Shown here piece by piece: positions 38,093 through 49,925 of a stretch of DNA of 64,000 nt. A model generated the notes under the pieces. It made no database searches, was not told where the DNA came from, and worked only from the letters and a program-made list of their open reading frames with translations. The position numbers were made by a program, and so were the translations under genes. The stretch comes from Lobosporangium transversale (taxonomy: Eukaryota > Mortierellomycota > Mortierellomycetes > Mortierellales > Mortierellaceae): contig NW_019029052.1 of NCBI RefSeq assembly GCF_002105155.1, positions 1 through 64,000 of the forward strand, read 5' to 3'. Each line of letters begins with the position of its first letter. Position 1 is the stretch's first letter.

Positions 38093-39845
38093 TCCATGCG
38101 AAATAAAGTGGTTTGCTTTTTTTTTTTTTTTTTTTTTTTTTTTTGGAGCCCGAAAGTTGGACTCGATTTTGAACATGGAAGACAAAAGGGAAGAGAGAAG
38201 GCTTGGAGAACTAGCCTACTCTTGATATTAATGCCATGTTTATGGACAGAGCCACATTGCAGACGCTTTTACTGAATGGTGTTCTCAAGGATTTAGGGGT
38301 TTACAAGGGTGGTCATGGGCGTGATGGGCTGTGGGAGGAAAGGTATCATCATCCTATTTCTGCCATATTTCATTTTAATGTCCTTTGTAAAGGAAGGGCT
38401 GTCGCGGATGAAAATAAGGGAACATTAGATTGGCAGTCCATGAGTGAATCCAAGAGAGAGCCTTTTCATTCACTCGTCACTACATCAGTTGAGACACCAC
38501 ATTAGAGTTAGTGTTCAATCTTGCATCTAACATAAATTTCTTTTTTCTATTTATTTTAATTCGCTTTGGTTGTCTACGGCTTACCTTATCCAACCTTGAT
38601 ATGTACCTTCCTACTTTATACGCCTTGACAAACGTGACATAAAGGTTTCTTTGACCAGCAAGTACATCCTCTCAGAGTTGGGATCCCCAGGAAAGAGCGG
38701 CAGTTTCTTTTACTTTTCTCAGGACTACCGCTTTATCATCAAGACTATCCATCATGCTGAACACAAGTTTATGCGCAAGATTCTCAAGGACTACTTTAAT
38801 GTAAGTGTTTCGAAGCCTTTTATTTATTTTTTTAAGTACAAGTATCTCTTCTTGCGTACCTAATAGCCCCTCCTTTGTTTCAAATCAATCAACTTAGCAT
38901 GTCAAACAAAATCCACACACTCTTTTGTGTCGATTCTTTGGCTTGCATCGTGTAAAGCTTCCTCATGGGCGCAAAATTCACTTTGTGGTCATGGGTAATG
39001 TCTTCCCGCCCAACAGAGATATCCACGAGACATACGACTTGAAGGGTTCGACTTTAGGACGAGCCATCAGTGATGAGGAACTCAACAACAATCCTCGTGC
39101 AACCCAAAAGGACCTTAACTGGGTCAACCGTAATCGTAAACTGGAATTGGGGCCAGAGAAGCGACACTTGTTTGTAGAACAAATGAAACGGGACGTGGAG
39201 TTGTTAGCCAGGCTTAATATTATGGACTATAGTTTGTTGATTGGTATCCATGATATCGAGCGTGGTAATAAGGACAATATCCGAGACAATACCCTGAAAG
39301 TTTTCCATCCGGATACGACCAAGAAGTTGGCTCGGGAGCCTTCACGGAGAGATAAACGGGAGAGTAAAGTTAATGCTTTGAGGATGGCAGTCAAAGAGTC
39401 AGACCCAGTGGCCATTGGACCATCAGCATTGCCGTCGAATGCTTTCTCAGAACGAAGTCATTGTATATTTTATGCGGATGATGGAGGATTGTTATCAACC
39501 AACGAACAGAACGAACGAGGTGAAGATCTATATTACCTTGGTGTCATTGACATTTTGACGCCTTACAATTATGTCAAGAAGGTTGAGCATTATTGGAAGA
39601 GTCTGAGCCAGGATAAGGTAAAAAGACTTGACGTATCTTGTCAATTATAATTCTATGAATGAAATGTTTAAAGTTTAATCTAATCGATTTTTTATATAAA
39701 TATATACTTTTTATAGCACCAAATATCAGCTGTTAATCCCAAGGAATATGCTCAGCGCTTCTTGAGCTTCATGATCCACGCAATCAAGGTTAACGACGAT
39801 GTAATGCCTGTCCTCGAGCGGAATGCTCATCCTCATTCAGAATAA
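35882..39845 (+). CDS. MSS4: Phosphatidylinositol-4-phosphate 5-kinase (Mss4 type)
   Basis: Six exons, 35882-37567, 37663-37742, 37855-37969, 38645-38800, 38898-39617 and 39717-39845 (961 aa). It makes PI(4,5)P2 at the plasma membrane. The first 520 residues are disordered Pro/Ser/Gln-rich sequence, including an S-P repeat encoded near 36139-36180. The kinase domain follows: [14 protein letters not shown] junction, [32 protein letters not shown] with the ATP-site Lys, [32 protein letters not shown], then the specificity loop [18 protein letters not shown] and a C-terminal FLSFMIHAI helix. The double Lys in the loop fits a PI4P 5-kinase. Intron 3 is unusually long (675 nt) and carries opposing A and T tracts. 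Basic Arg/Lys clusters ([10 protein letters not shown]) precede the catalytic domain. Confidence 0.95.
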
Positions 39846-40622
39846 CTGCGACGCCGACAACAATAACAAACACACACAAAAGAAATAGAAGGCGTTGTCG
39901 AACTTTATCATTCATTTACCAAATCCAAGGATGGCTTTGAGAAAAGGAAGCATGCTTGAAAGCAGGGGGCAAGGTTGCCTAATGCAACTTGGGAACAAAA
40001 AATGGATGGGACACGACATTGGCAGAAAACCTTACAAGATGACTGAGTACGCCCTTACAATTGCAAAACTACGCCTGCAAAAAAACGACTATAACAAACA
40101 ACAAAAGATCAAGACGCACATTTTATTATGAAGCTCAAGGAAATGGGTCCAAATGAAAAAAAAAAAAAAAAAAAACCCCCCATTGATTATGACTACAAGC
40201 CCCCAAGCAAGCAAAAACACTGAAAAAAAGAGAATCCTTTTTTCCTTTTTTTATTTTAACGACCCTACCGTACTCTTGTCATCGTTTCATGTTCTGAGGT
40301 TGTTCATATTGTCACCTTTTTCTCCTCTTTTTCTTTTTCTTTTTCACGACTGCATTCTTCTGGATCCCTTCTTATGTATTTTTCCTCTTTTTCCTTTTCT
40401 TGTGATGATATATCTCCTCCACTTCCAACTTTTCCATATTTAACTTTTTCATTTTAGACTAGATTGTAAAGCATTTTCACATAAAAAAAAACGATTCATA
40501 TCACGTGATCTATGTTCTTAAAAATGGATAAAAACCGTCTTTTCAGTTTGTTCACTTCTGCCAATTCACAAAGCTCCAAGACTTTAGTTTCTTCTATTTA
40601 ATTACAAGCAAGCAAATCAACA
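39846..40622. other. Intergenic between PI4P 5-kinase and BUD31 genes
   Basis: 3' flank of the kinase and promoter of BUD31. It holds an A tract at 40157-40174 and the 10-bp palindrome at 40500-40509. No gene was seen. Confidence 0.65.
40500..40509. promoter_or_regulatory. Extended E-box palindrome upstream of BUD31
   Basis: ATCACGTGAT, a 10-bp palindrome with a CACGTG core, 114 bp before the BUD31 start codon. Position and symmetry suggest a bHLH-type site; this is inferred from motif only. Confidence 0.45.
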
Positions 40623-41520
40623 ATGCCAAAGATTAGATCAAGCAGGACAAAACGTCCACCAGAGGGTTTTGATGAGATTGAGCCAACACTTTTGGAATTC
40701 CAGCAAAAAATGAAAGATGGCAAGTGAGATGGCACAACAAACTTCAGCAAACAAAAAAAAAAAAAAAAAAAAAAAAGAAAGGAAAAGAAAGGAAAAGAGC
40801 AAACAGGCAACATTGTTATTACAACTTTTTATTAATGCTGTAATATTCCCTCAATGTCTTTTTTTTTTTTTTTTTTTTTTTTTCTTTCCTCTTTATTTAC
40901 TCTCTACAATATCTGGTTTAACAGCTGAGAATGACCCACATGAAGGCAAGAGAAAGATAGAGGCATTATGGCCGATTTTTCGACTTCATCATCAACGATC
41001 TAGATATGTGTATGAATTATTTTATAAACGCAAGGCGATTTCAAAGGAGCTGTACGAATATTTGTTAAAGCAAGGATATGCAGATGGAAACTTGATTGCT
41101 AAGTGGAAGAAGGTATGTTGCTACCACCATTACTAATACTGAAAAAAAAAAAAAAAAAAAAAAAAAAAGCTTGATTTGATGTGATCCTATCTGGCATTGA
41201 CTAGATGCACATTTTAATACGATATTCGACATTTATATTCTGTTTCTCTAACCAAATTCCTTTACTTTTCTTTTTTTTTTATTTTTATTTTTATTTTGGG
41301 CGGGGGATTTTAGGCCGGATATGAGAAAGTATGTTGTTTGAGATGTATTCAGCCCAAGGATACCAATTTCGGGACGACATGTGTATGCAGAGTTCCAAAA
41401 GATAAACTTGAGGATGGCAAAGTAATCGAGTGTATACATTGTGGATGTAGAGGATGTTCCAGTGGAAGTGGCGCAGGATCTGCAGGAAAGAAAGACGGAC
41501 CATCAGCATTGCAAAACTAG
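40623..41520 (+). CDS. BUD31: Pre-mRNA-splicing factor BUD31 (G10 protein)
   Basis: Three exons, 40623-40719, 40925-41112 and 41314-41520 (163 aa). This is a nuclear subunit of the NTC-related part of the spliceosome. It opens [20 protein letters not shown], continues [58 protein letters not shown] and the Cys-rich zinc-binding end ([30 protein letters not shown]). Intron 1 must use a GC donor (GATG/GCAAGT): only this joins KMKD to AENDPHEG as in all family members, and the nearby GT choice gives an immediate stop. Intron 1 also carries an A tract and a T tract facing each other. The C-terminal tail is slightly longer than in animals. Confidence 0.95.
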
Positions 41521-41686
41521 AGAAACAAAAGAAAAAAAGTATAAAGAAAGGCTTGAGAGAGAGAGAGAGAAAAGGCATATTAAACTCTAGAAAAAAAAAA
41601 AAAAAAAAAAAAAACCAAAAGACTCCACAAGCTTTCTTCTTTCTTTCCTTCAATCACTCTACACACACATTTACTAAATCCTTCCA

Positions 41687-41724
<38 letters not shown>

Positions 41725-41904
41725 AAATATAATAAAATATTGTATATACTTTTTAATACTTTCTATTACGATTTAGTAATGATAAGCAGATATGTTATGC
41801 TATGTCATTCCGGAAGAGTCGTTATAATACATAGAGGATATGCACTATTTTGACAACAAGGTAACCACTATTTTAGCACGTCTCAAGTCGCCATATTTTC
41901 CAAA
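41521..41904. other. BUD31 3' flank
   Basis: GA-rich sequence, A tracts at 41591-41613 and 41687-41717, then (AATAT/AAAAT)-rich DNA. A TGTATATA element near 41742 resembles a Puf-type 3' UTR site if the transcript reaches it. Confidence 0.5.
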
Positions 41905-42140
41905 TCGTCAATAGAGGATGCGTACTGGGCTCCAAGGGATGCGGGAGTATATCGTCTTCCATTCTCGGGATTACCATGAGATGAATCCGGATGAGTCTAT
42001 ATTTTCAGCAAGACAATGCGAAGCTGCACATATGCTGGCAAAAGATCAAAGGTGGCCCAAAAGTCTGATACGACTAATGGCATGGTCGTCAAACTCTCCC
42101 TGTATCAAGCATTGAACCATAGTGAAGAGTAACTAATGAA
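41905..42140 (+). pseudogene. Tc1/mariner-type transposase relic
   Basis: Fragments of the DDE transposase are readable in shifting frames. LYFQQDNAKLH (about 41999-42033) is the catalytic-Asp block (usual form FQQDNAPxH). LMAWSSNSPCI (about 42074-42106), followed after a shift by N-P-I-E, is the second block (usual form LxWPAxSPDLNPIE). The spacing between the blocks is as in intact elements. Stops and shifts occur throughout, and no terminal repeats were identified. Confidence 0.65.
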
Positions 42141-42617
42141 AATTACAGCGAAAGAAATTTGCAAAGAGTACTAGAATAATGTTCGACAACACCAAAACGC
42201 TTTAGAATAAGATCACCATCTTCCTCAGCCTCAGACTTGCCTAACTTATCTTGATATACATCCTTACAAAATATTGTCCAGCTCTACAATCCCGCTCAAA
42301 TACAAGCAACCGGGGTTTCTTAGTTGTTGTGCACCTTATTCAGATCATTAGAATTGCTCTACTGTCCTTGGAGGTGGACGCGAGGTAGTCGTACTGATCT
42401 TATGAAAGTACTCACCAACTTCAAAGGATGGTTCGGATTGACGAACCACAAAGCCCAACCCTGGTGAATGCCCCTCGCATTTCAAGGAATGTGACGGCTT
42501 TTTTTTTTTTTTTTTTTTTTTTTTTTTCCGTGCCAAAGACGAATGTCCTCGTGTCCATTTTTTTTTCTTTTCCTTTCCAAAATCTCCCAAATCTCCAAAT
42601 GACCATGTCGAAGCAAT
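42141..42617. other. Upstream region of the BRAP2/Etp1 gene
   Basis: No coding signal; a T tract at 42500-42527 lies about 90 nt before the start codon. Confidence 0.6.
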
Positions 42618-45350
42618 ATGTATTATTACCACCTTAAACTAGACCTCTACACAGACACAAATCCTTTACCAGAACAAAACAGTAGCAACAGCAGCAACAA
42701 CACGCTTGAGTCTATACAGCCTCCATCGCAACCTAAATTGCGGCAACAGCAACAGCAACAGCAACAACTACACCAACATAGGCCAAGTGAAAAGCAAAAG
42801 CAAAAGCAAAAACAGGAGCAAATTCAGGAACAAGAACAAGGACAAGGAAAGCTGACCCAGCCCAACATAATTGCACAGGCCGCTCGTTTCAGAGACATAC
42901 TCAAGCCCTTCCCACAATTGAAGGCGAAACAGCAGCAACAGTCTGATCATATTAAAAAAAGTGTCTTTGAAAAGACGGTTTCTACCATTAGCAGTAGCAG
43001 TAGCAGTAGCAGTAGCAGTGCCGATAATAACAAGAACGCCAATAGCGGTGGTGACGACATCAACAGTAGCGTAACTCTCAATCGACCATTAGATTACCGG
43101 TTTGGCCCTATCCGGATTTCATATTTAGACCAGTCCGACAGCTCGACAATACCTACTGCTACCAAGGAGAAGACAGGCACAGGCACTTCCCCTAGGAATC
43201 GGGTTTCAAAGAGTAATAGCAAGAAGATGGGTGCTTCGTCATCACCATCCTCATTATCAGCAGCAGCGGCAGCGTCAGGGGGAGGAAAGGGAACAGGTGC
43301 TAGGTTCCAAGAAATAGAGCCAGCTCAAGGGATCCTGCGTCTGTTCAAGGACACGAATGAGATCACGACTGGACAGATTCTTATTCAATCTGGAGCAGAT
43401 CGGCAGACAGAGAATGGAGAAGAAGAGGTAGCCAAAGAATCTACATCCACGTCATCTGCAAAGACAACAGCAACAGAAGAATCTACAACATCAAGTGAGT
43501 GTGATCGTGATTTTGAGGGAGCCCAGATAATCCATCCTGATCATGGAACGTGCGTCTGTGTGCTTGCAGTACCAAGCTACATGTCACCGGGTGACTTCTT
43601 GAATTTTGTGGGTCCTGTCCGAGCAGATGTCTCTCATTTCCGAATCATACGAGATTTAGCTCCTAATCGGTTCATGGTGCTTATGAAGTTTAGGACCAGA
43701 GAGACTACCTCCCAGTTCTATCAACGATACAATGGCAAGGCATTTAGTTCGCTTGAGGTAAACAAAGATTTCTTCTTTTCTTTATCCTTCACCTCCCATT
43801 TTGCAGGGATCAACATCGTCTAGAAAAGCAAAAAGCAAACATGTGAATTGACTTTTTTTATTTTTTTTTTTTATTTTTTTTTTTCCCCCTCCCTTTCCTG
43901 CTAGCCAGAGATTTGTCATGTGGTCTATCTCAAATCCATTGAGATCCGACCGATGTCAATGCCTCCATATGCGTTCCCTTTCCTCAACGATGATCCGTTC
44001 TTACAGAACAACCATCCTACATCACCAACTTCAGCAGCCACATCGACATTATTACCATCATCATCATCATCATCAGAAGCGTTGACAGCATCTTTAACAA
44101 CGGCTGATATTACACGATCAGATTTGGGATCAGATATACAGACGCCATCAGCAGCTCAAGATCAAACTCAATATCAAACATCCTCTAATTCAATTGACGC
44201 TACAGGACTAACTGAGCTTCCAACGTGTCCAGTCTGTCTGGAACGTATGGATTCATCTGTCACAGGATTGTTGACCATCCTATGTCAACATACATTTCAC
44301 TGCCATTGTCTTAGCAAATGGAACGAGGGTAGCTGTCCGGTCTGTCGATATAGTGCAAAGGGCATCAAGAAGCCTGCTATTGGACCGACAGCAGGTACAG
44401 ATGGAGTATCAGAGGAACAGAATGTATGCGCTATCTGCGGGACGAGTGAAAATCTATGGATTTGTCTGGTCTGTGGACACATTGGATGTGGACGATATCA
44501 AGAGAAGCATGCGTACCATCATTATTATGAAACGGCACATTTGTATGCATTGGAGTTGGAGACACAGCGCGTATGGGATTATGCAGGCGATGGGTATGTG
44601 CATCGGCTGATCCAGAACAAGGCAGACGGTAAATTGGTCGAATTGCCAAGTGCGGCGGTGGTGAGTGTGGATGGAGGAATACGGTCTCAACATGGTGGAG
44701 GAGGGGACGGTGGTAGGGGTGGTGGTGATGTAGGTCAGGAGATTGGGCAAGAAAAGTTGGATGCGATCGGATTAGAGTACACATACTTATTGACGTCTCA
44801 GTTGGAATCACAACGGCTCTATTTTGATGCACAGATTGCAGCGATGACCACACAGCTGACACAGCTGGATAAGGAAGCAAAAGAATGGGAGAAGGAGGCA
44901 ATTTTGTTGGACCAAAAGAATCGAGAATTGACAATGATTGCAGAATCGTTGGAGAAGGAGAAAATACCGATGTTGTTGAAGGAGAAGCGAGCTGCGGAGA
45001 AGCGATTAGAGAAATTACAAGAGAAGTTACAGATATTGGAACGACAGTATGAGGAAGAAAAGGAGATGAATGTAGGGTTGAGGACGAACCAAGAGAGTTT
45101 TAAAGCAAAGTTGCAGGCCAAAGAAGCAGAGATCCAAGAATTGGAGGAACAAGTAAGGGATATGATGATCTATTTGGACACACAACAAAAAATAGAAGCG
45201 AGTCCGATGAAGGATGAGCTGGTCAATGGGACCATTGAGGTAGCGACAGCGCCGGCTCCTCATAATAATAGTAGTAGTCATGGCGCCAATGGATCATCGA
45301 CGTCTTTATCTTCAGCCAATCATTCTCGACGGAAAGGCGGCCGTCGATAA
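42618..45350 (+). CDS. ETP1: BRAP2/Etp1-type RING and UBP-zinc-finger protein
   Basis: Two exons, 42618-43757 and 43905-45350 (861 aa). The start MYYYHLKLDLY is the usual beginning of BRAP2 proteins. A Gln/Ser-rich linker (poly-Gln and AGC-AGT poly-Ser) follows. The RNA-recognition-like BRAP2 domain has VCVLAVPSYMSPGDFLNFVG, FRIIRDLAPNRFMVLMKF and AFSSLEPEICHVVYLKSIE, the last formed across the intron. A RING-H2 domain spans residues 488-528 (CPVCLERM...CQHTFHCHCLSKW...CPVC). A UBP-type zinc finger spans about 555-615 (CAICGTSENLWICLVCG, HAYHHYYETAHLYALE). A long coiled coil (about 680-810) and a Ser/Arg tail complete it. It is likely a ubiquitin ligase or scaffold in Ras/MAPK-like or ethanol-stress signalling, by homology. 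Convergent with the next gene. Confidence 0.96.
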
Positions 45351-45367
45351 TTTTAAGCTAATTTTTT

Positions 45368-45400
<33 letters not shown>

Positions 45401-45535
45401 GATATTTTACAATGTCTAATTTTTATTTTACATAAAAAAAAATGCGAATGTTGATAATTTTTCTAACTGTCTAATATATACATAAGTATGTGTAGAAGGT
45501 GAATGGGAAGAGAGGGAAATGCATATGCGGAAAGT

Positions 45536-45564
<29 letters not shown>

Positions 45565-45566
<2 letters not shown>

Positions 45567-46000
45567 AGATTTGATCGTCTTGGCTGGGATCTTGAATAAT
45601 CTCGAGGTGATGCTCGCTTTCGGAGTGATAGGTGTTGGCAGAGGAACGAGAAGAAGAACGAGAATGAGAGGGGGTTCCAGTAGGAACCATCATCATTGTT
45701 GTTGTTGCTGTTGTGGCATTGATGCCCTTCATCAATTTCCGACTGATACGTCTGCTCAGAGATTCCTTTTCATTAGCGGAACCTTCTTCTAGGCCAATCA
45801 AAGTGGATGTAGAGCTGATATTACTACTGTCACTGTCACTTCGCTTTCGGTTCTGGTTTTGGTTCTGGATCCGTTGGATGGATGGGTGTTTCTCATTGTA
45901 AGGGTTGTCTAGGTTCATTTGAATTGTGACACTCTGGTTATTATTGTCCTCCAACATGGTTCCCTGTTGTTGCTCTTGTTCTTGTTGTTGTTGTTGTTGT

Positions 46001-46037
<37 letters not shown>

Positions 46038-47249
46038 TTTGATGTGGTTGAGGTAGAAGCCAGTACTTGAATTTATGAAGCGAGAACATAAAGAAGAAGG
46101 CACAAACAATGACGACACCGACACCCAGGTAGAGGGCAACCCAGATAGGGCCGATGGAAGTATCCAAGAAAGGGTATAGCCAGAAGCCATTGACGGAATA
46201 GACAACATGAGCTTCAGCGAGGTAGAGGAGACAGATGAAGAGGACGATGATGATATGGGAGGGGATGATGGGCATGGCATTGAAGAAGAACTCGATCATG
46301 ACAATGATCAGGTCACCACCATGGAAGGAGTAATTGCGCCAGAGAGAATCGGGAGAGACTCCGATGGCCATCAGACGAGCGTCTCCGGCATAGGCAAGGT
46401 AAGCCCAGTACAATAATGGAACAACAACACTATAAAAATAAAAATAAAAAATAAAAATAAAATAAAAAAGCAAACAAATGTTTAATTAGTATGAATGATT
46501 TGATACATGATTTTAAAAAAAAAAAAAAAAAAAAAATGTTTCAGTGGATATGGTATGAATTGAGGGGTATTGGAGCATTAATTTAATTTAATTTTTTTTG
46601 CTTGAACCACTTTCTGTTGGAACAACAAAGAGTCTTCTGTGCTCTGTGCTTGTGTGTTTGTTATGTTTGTTGTGTTTGTTGTGTTTGTGTATGGAAGATA
46701 GAGCGCACGAAGGTGAGGAAAAGAACCCTTTTTTGTAATTATCAATTTGTTTTCTTGTTTGGTAAACAAAAGGAATTAATAATTCTGGAGAAATATATAT
46801 ACACACACACACGCGCGCGCGCTACTTACTGGAAGGTACAGATGGTGTGATACAAGAAAAAAATCATGTCTGTCAAGAACCAATGTTGTTTTTCGATAGT
46901 TGTCGTGATAGAGATAGAGGAGGCTGTTGACGCCGCCGTTGCTTCTGGTGTTTCTACTGTTTCTACTGTTTTATCTACTCCTTGCGCAGCAACAGCAGCA
47001 GTGGCGCTGGCACGACGGATTGCGCGTTCACGACGCCATTCACTAAGAGTATGCCATGCTACCGTCTGTAAAAGATTATAAATGTATTTATATCGGAGAA
47101 AAAAAAAAAAAAAAAAAAGAACCAATTATGATTATGATTAGAAAAGTTGATAATAAAACGTAATAATGTATACATTATAAATGTACTTCCTCTCCTTCCT
47201 TATGCGCAGTAGTGTTTGACTAATGCAAATGACGTGTTGTCCTCTCTCT

Positions 47250-47282
<33 letters not shown>

Positions 47283-47406
47283 CCGTGAATTATTATTTTA
47301 CCCATTTCAAAACGGATATTGAAATACCCGGGTGAAAACAAATCTCCGTTTCTGTTGCTTTTGTTTTTGTTTTTGTTTTTGTTTCTTTATGTTTCGCATT
47401 GACATG

Positions 47407-47437
<31 letters not shown>

Positions 47438-48164
47438 CACTTACACCAAGATAGGAGGTCAATCCGAGATATGACAACTGGGTCAGATAACAAAACTCGA
47501 ATTGGGGTCGATCTGTCAAACAGATGTCTGACAACAGAACGGTGAAGGCGTAGAGGAATAGGGTAGCACGGAGACCAAAAAGAAATCCTGTGGGGATCCA
47601 TTTTGGACAGCTGGACCGAACAATGACCTCAGATCTTGTCTCTGGTCGTCCATTGAAATTGAACAATCGTGCATAACGAGACTGAAGGACCTTTGGAGGG
47701 TGTCGCTCATGGTGATCTTTGGTAGGAAGAGGAAGAGGAGGAGGAAGAGTAGTAGTAATAGTAGTCATGGTGGTGATGGTTGTGCTACTACCAGTGATGC
47801 CACTACTCGTCTTCTCTTCATCATACGATTGCTTATGAAAGGGCAGTAAGAAAGGTCGATCACTGAGTGAACTTTGGGTTATACTGGATCCAGCAGTGCT
47901 GGGTCCACTCGTGGTGATATTCGAAGTAAAGTCGCCATTGTTGTTTTGAAATTGAGTGCAGATTGAGGGTGGAAGTTGTTGTTGTAGTTGTTGGAGTGGT
48001 GTAAGAATGGTGGTGGTGGAAGGTTGTTCTGAAAGTGATGTAGATGAAGGAGAGGAAGAAGAGGAAGAAGAAGAAGAAGATCCATCGACATCAATTGAGA
48101 TATGATGAGTGGTATCAGTAACAACAGTAGCATCGTGAGATGCAACACTACCAGGTTGTGACAT
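45565..48164 (-). CDS. Multi-spanning membrane protein, FAR17a/AIG1 / Rolling-stone-like
   Basis: Three exons, 48164-47445, 47065-46830 and 46429-45565 (606 aa). A disordered Ser/Thr-rich N-terminus of about 165 residues is followed by at least six hydrophobic segments, among them WIPTGFLFGLRATLFLYAF, QHWFLTDMIFFLYHTICTF, VVVPLLYWAYLAYAG, IIIVLFICLLYLAEAHVVY and IWVALYLGVGVVIVCAFFF. Family-like signatures are FCYLTQLSYLGLTSY, NYSFHGGDLIIVMIEFFF and GFWLYPFLDTSIGPIW. T228 and H355 match the positions of the Thr/His pair that is catalytic in human AIG1/ADTRP. The cytosolic tail has poly-Gln (CAA/CAG run 45976-46035) and Ser/Arg sequence. The family assignment is from motif order and topology only. 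Confidence 0.7.
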
Positions 48165-48668
48165 GATTCAGTCGAATCAAAAAGATGATAAAATGATGAT
48201 AGTAGTTGTGGTAGTAGTTTTTTTTTTTTTTTTTTTTTTTTCTGTGGTGAATGTAAAAGAAAAAAAAAGAAAAAGAGAGAGAGAGGATTTGGTGTCTTGT
48301 TTAAATGGGGGTTTTTTTAGTGGCCGTATGAGGTTTAAATTCAAGGGTTAGATCCGAGATTTGGGGGGAGGAGGAGGAGGAGGAGGAGGGGCGCTTTGCA
48401 ACGGATAAAAAAGGGCGTTCAATAAGAGAGAATGAAGAAGAGAAAGAGACTTAATTGATTCACTTTGACAAAAGAGGAGAAAATCAATCAAGGGCTGTGG
48501 AAATAGATCAGGAACTGAAGTTTCTTTTTTTCTTCCGATGTTGAGATTAGAGGCAACAATGTGTAAAACAATAATGCAACCGACAGAGAGGAACCAATGA
48601 TGTTGAAGAGAACAAGGGTTGAGGAGAAGAGAAGAAGAGACAAAGAAAGGAAAGGTTGAAGATAAGTT

Positions 48669-48699
<31 letters not shown>

Positions 48700-49248
48700 G
48701 TGGGCAATTGGGCTAGTATTTTATATAATCTGCCGTTGCAGAAAGACCAATGATCATGCCATGTTAAGATCACGATATATACATTTATTATATAAATATA
48801 TAAATTATAGTATACTCCATGTATTCTATTGTATATATCATTCTATTGAGGTATCATTCAACATGGTCAATGTGCAATAATAAACAATAGCCTAGTATAA
48901 TACTACAGAGTAAAAACAAAAAACAAAAAAAGGGCGAATGGGTCATAATTGATTGGATTTGAATGTCTATTACTAAATACCATCTGTACATGTACGATTT
49001 CAAAACAGACTACAATGGGCCGGATATCTCTCTCTTTCATCGGAGGAAAATGTGCAGAAGGAATGAGGGAAGCAAATAAAAGAAATCTTTTCCTCTTTGC
49101 GTTTACATGTACATGGTAGAAGAAGAAGAACACAGCGCCTCCTCCTCCATTTTTACAATTCTACAAATTACAAGATTACTGAACGATGTTCCCCTGTAGA
49201 AAACCGATAATAGAATAAATTGCAATTCAGATGCAGAGTGAGGCCATC

Positions 49249-49290
49249 CCCTTTCCCTTTCCCTTTCCCTTTCCCTTTCCCTTTCCCTTT
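49249..49290. repeat. Hexanucleotide array (CCCTTT)7
   Basis: Seven perfect copies followed by degenerate copies to about 49312. The minus strand reads (AAAGGG)n. Confidence 0.95.
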
Positions 49291-49879
49291 CTCTTTTCCC
49301 TATCCCTTTTCCTTCTCGGCTCCTTTCTCCTTTCCAAAAGGAGCAAATGAATGCATGCTGATCTAACGCCCTCACATACCATACACTAATATCCCCCATA
49401 CCTCAATCTTTTTTAAAAAAAGAAAAAAGCGATGGAAAGGAATGAGGTATCTATGCTGTACATAATAATAATAAAAAGAGCTAATCATTAGAATCGGCGG
49501 TATTGTATTTCGTTCTTAGGGAAGGCGGAAAAAAAAAAAGAAAGTATTATTGCAATTACAACTGGTTGTATATATCTGTTCTGGAGGGAACAGGAGAAGG
49601 AGAAGGAGTATTTTATTTTTTTTATCCCTGCATGTACGGTGCAGCTCCATTCCAGTGCAAAAGGAAAGGTAAATATCGAGTGACAGATGCGATCTAGGAA
49701 GAGAGAAAATATCGTTCATACCATAGTCCAGACATCCTGCAGATACAAAAAAAAAACAAAAAACTATGGAATGATGATGATAGAGCACACAAAACAAAAG
49801 GAAGGACTCTTGCCCATTGCCAACATAACACACAGCAGGTAATACAGCAGGATCAACCCCACATGTCTATATGAACCTG

Positions 49880-49925
49880 TCTTGTCTTGTCTTGCCCTGT
49901 CTCGTCTTGTCTTGTCTTGTCTTGT
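49880..49925. repeat. Pentanucleotide repeat (CTTGT)n, imperfect
   Basis: About nine copies of CTTGT with a CCCTG/CTCGT interruption in the middle. Confidence 0.85.

Noticed and set aside
44297..45281. Minus-strand frames opposite the BRAP2/Etp1 gene
   Set aside because: Antisense of RING and coiled-coil coding sequence; no splice or promoter support.
49249..49290. Internal telomere
   Set aside because: The unit is CCCTTT, not CCCTAA, and flanking DNA is ordinary.
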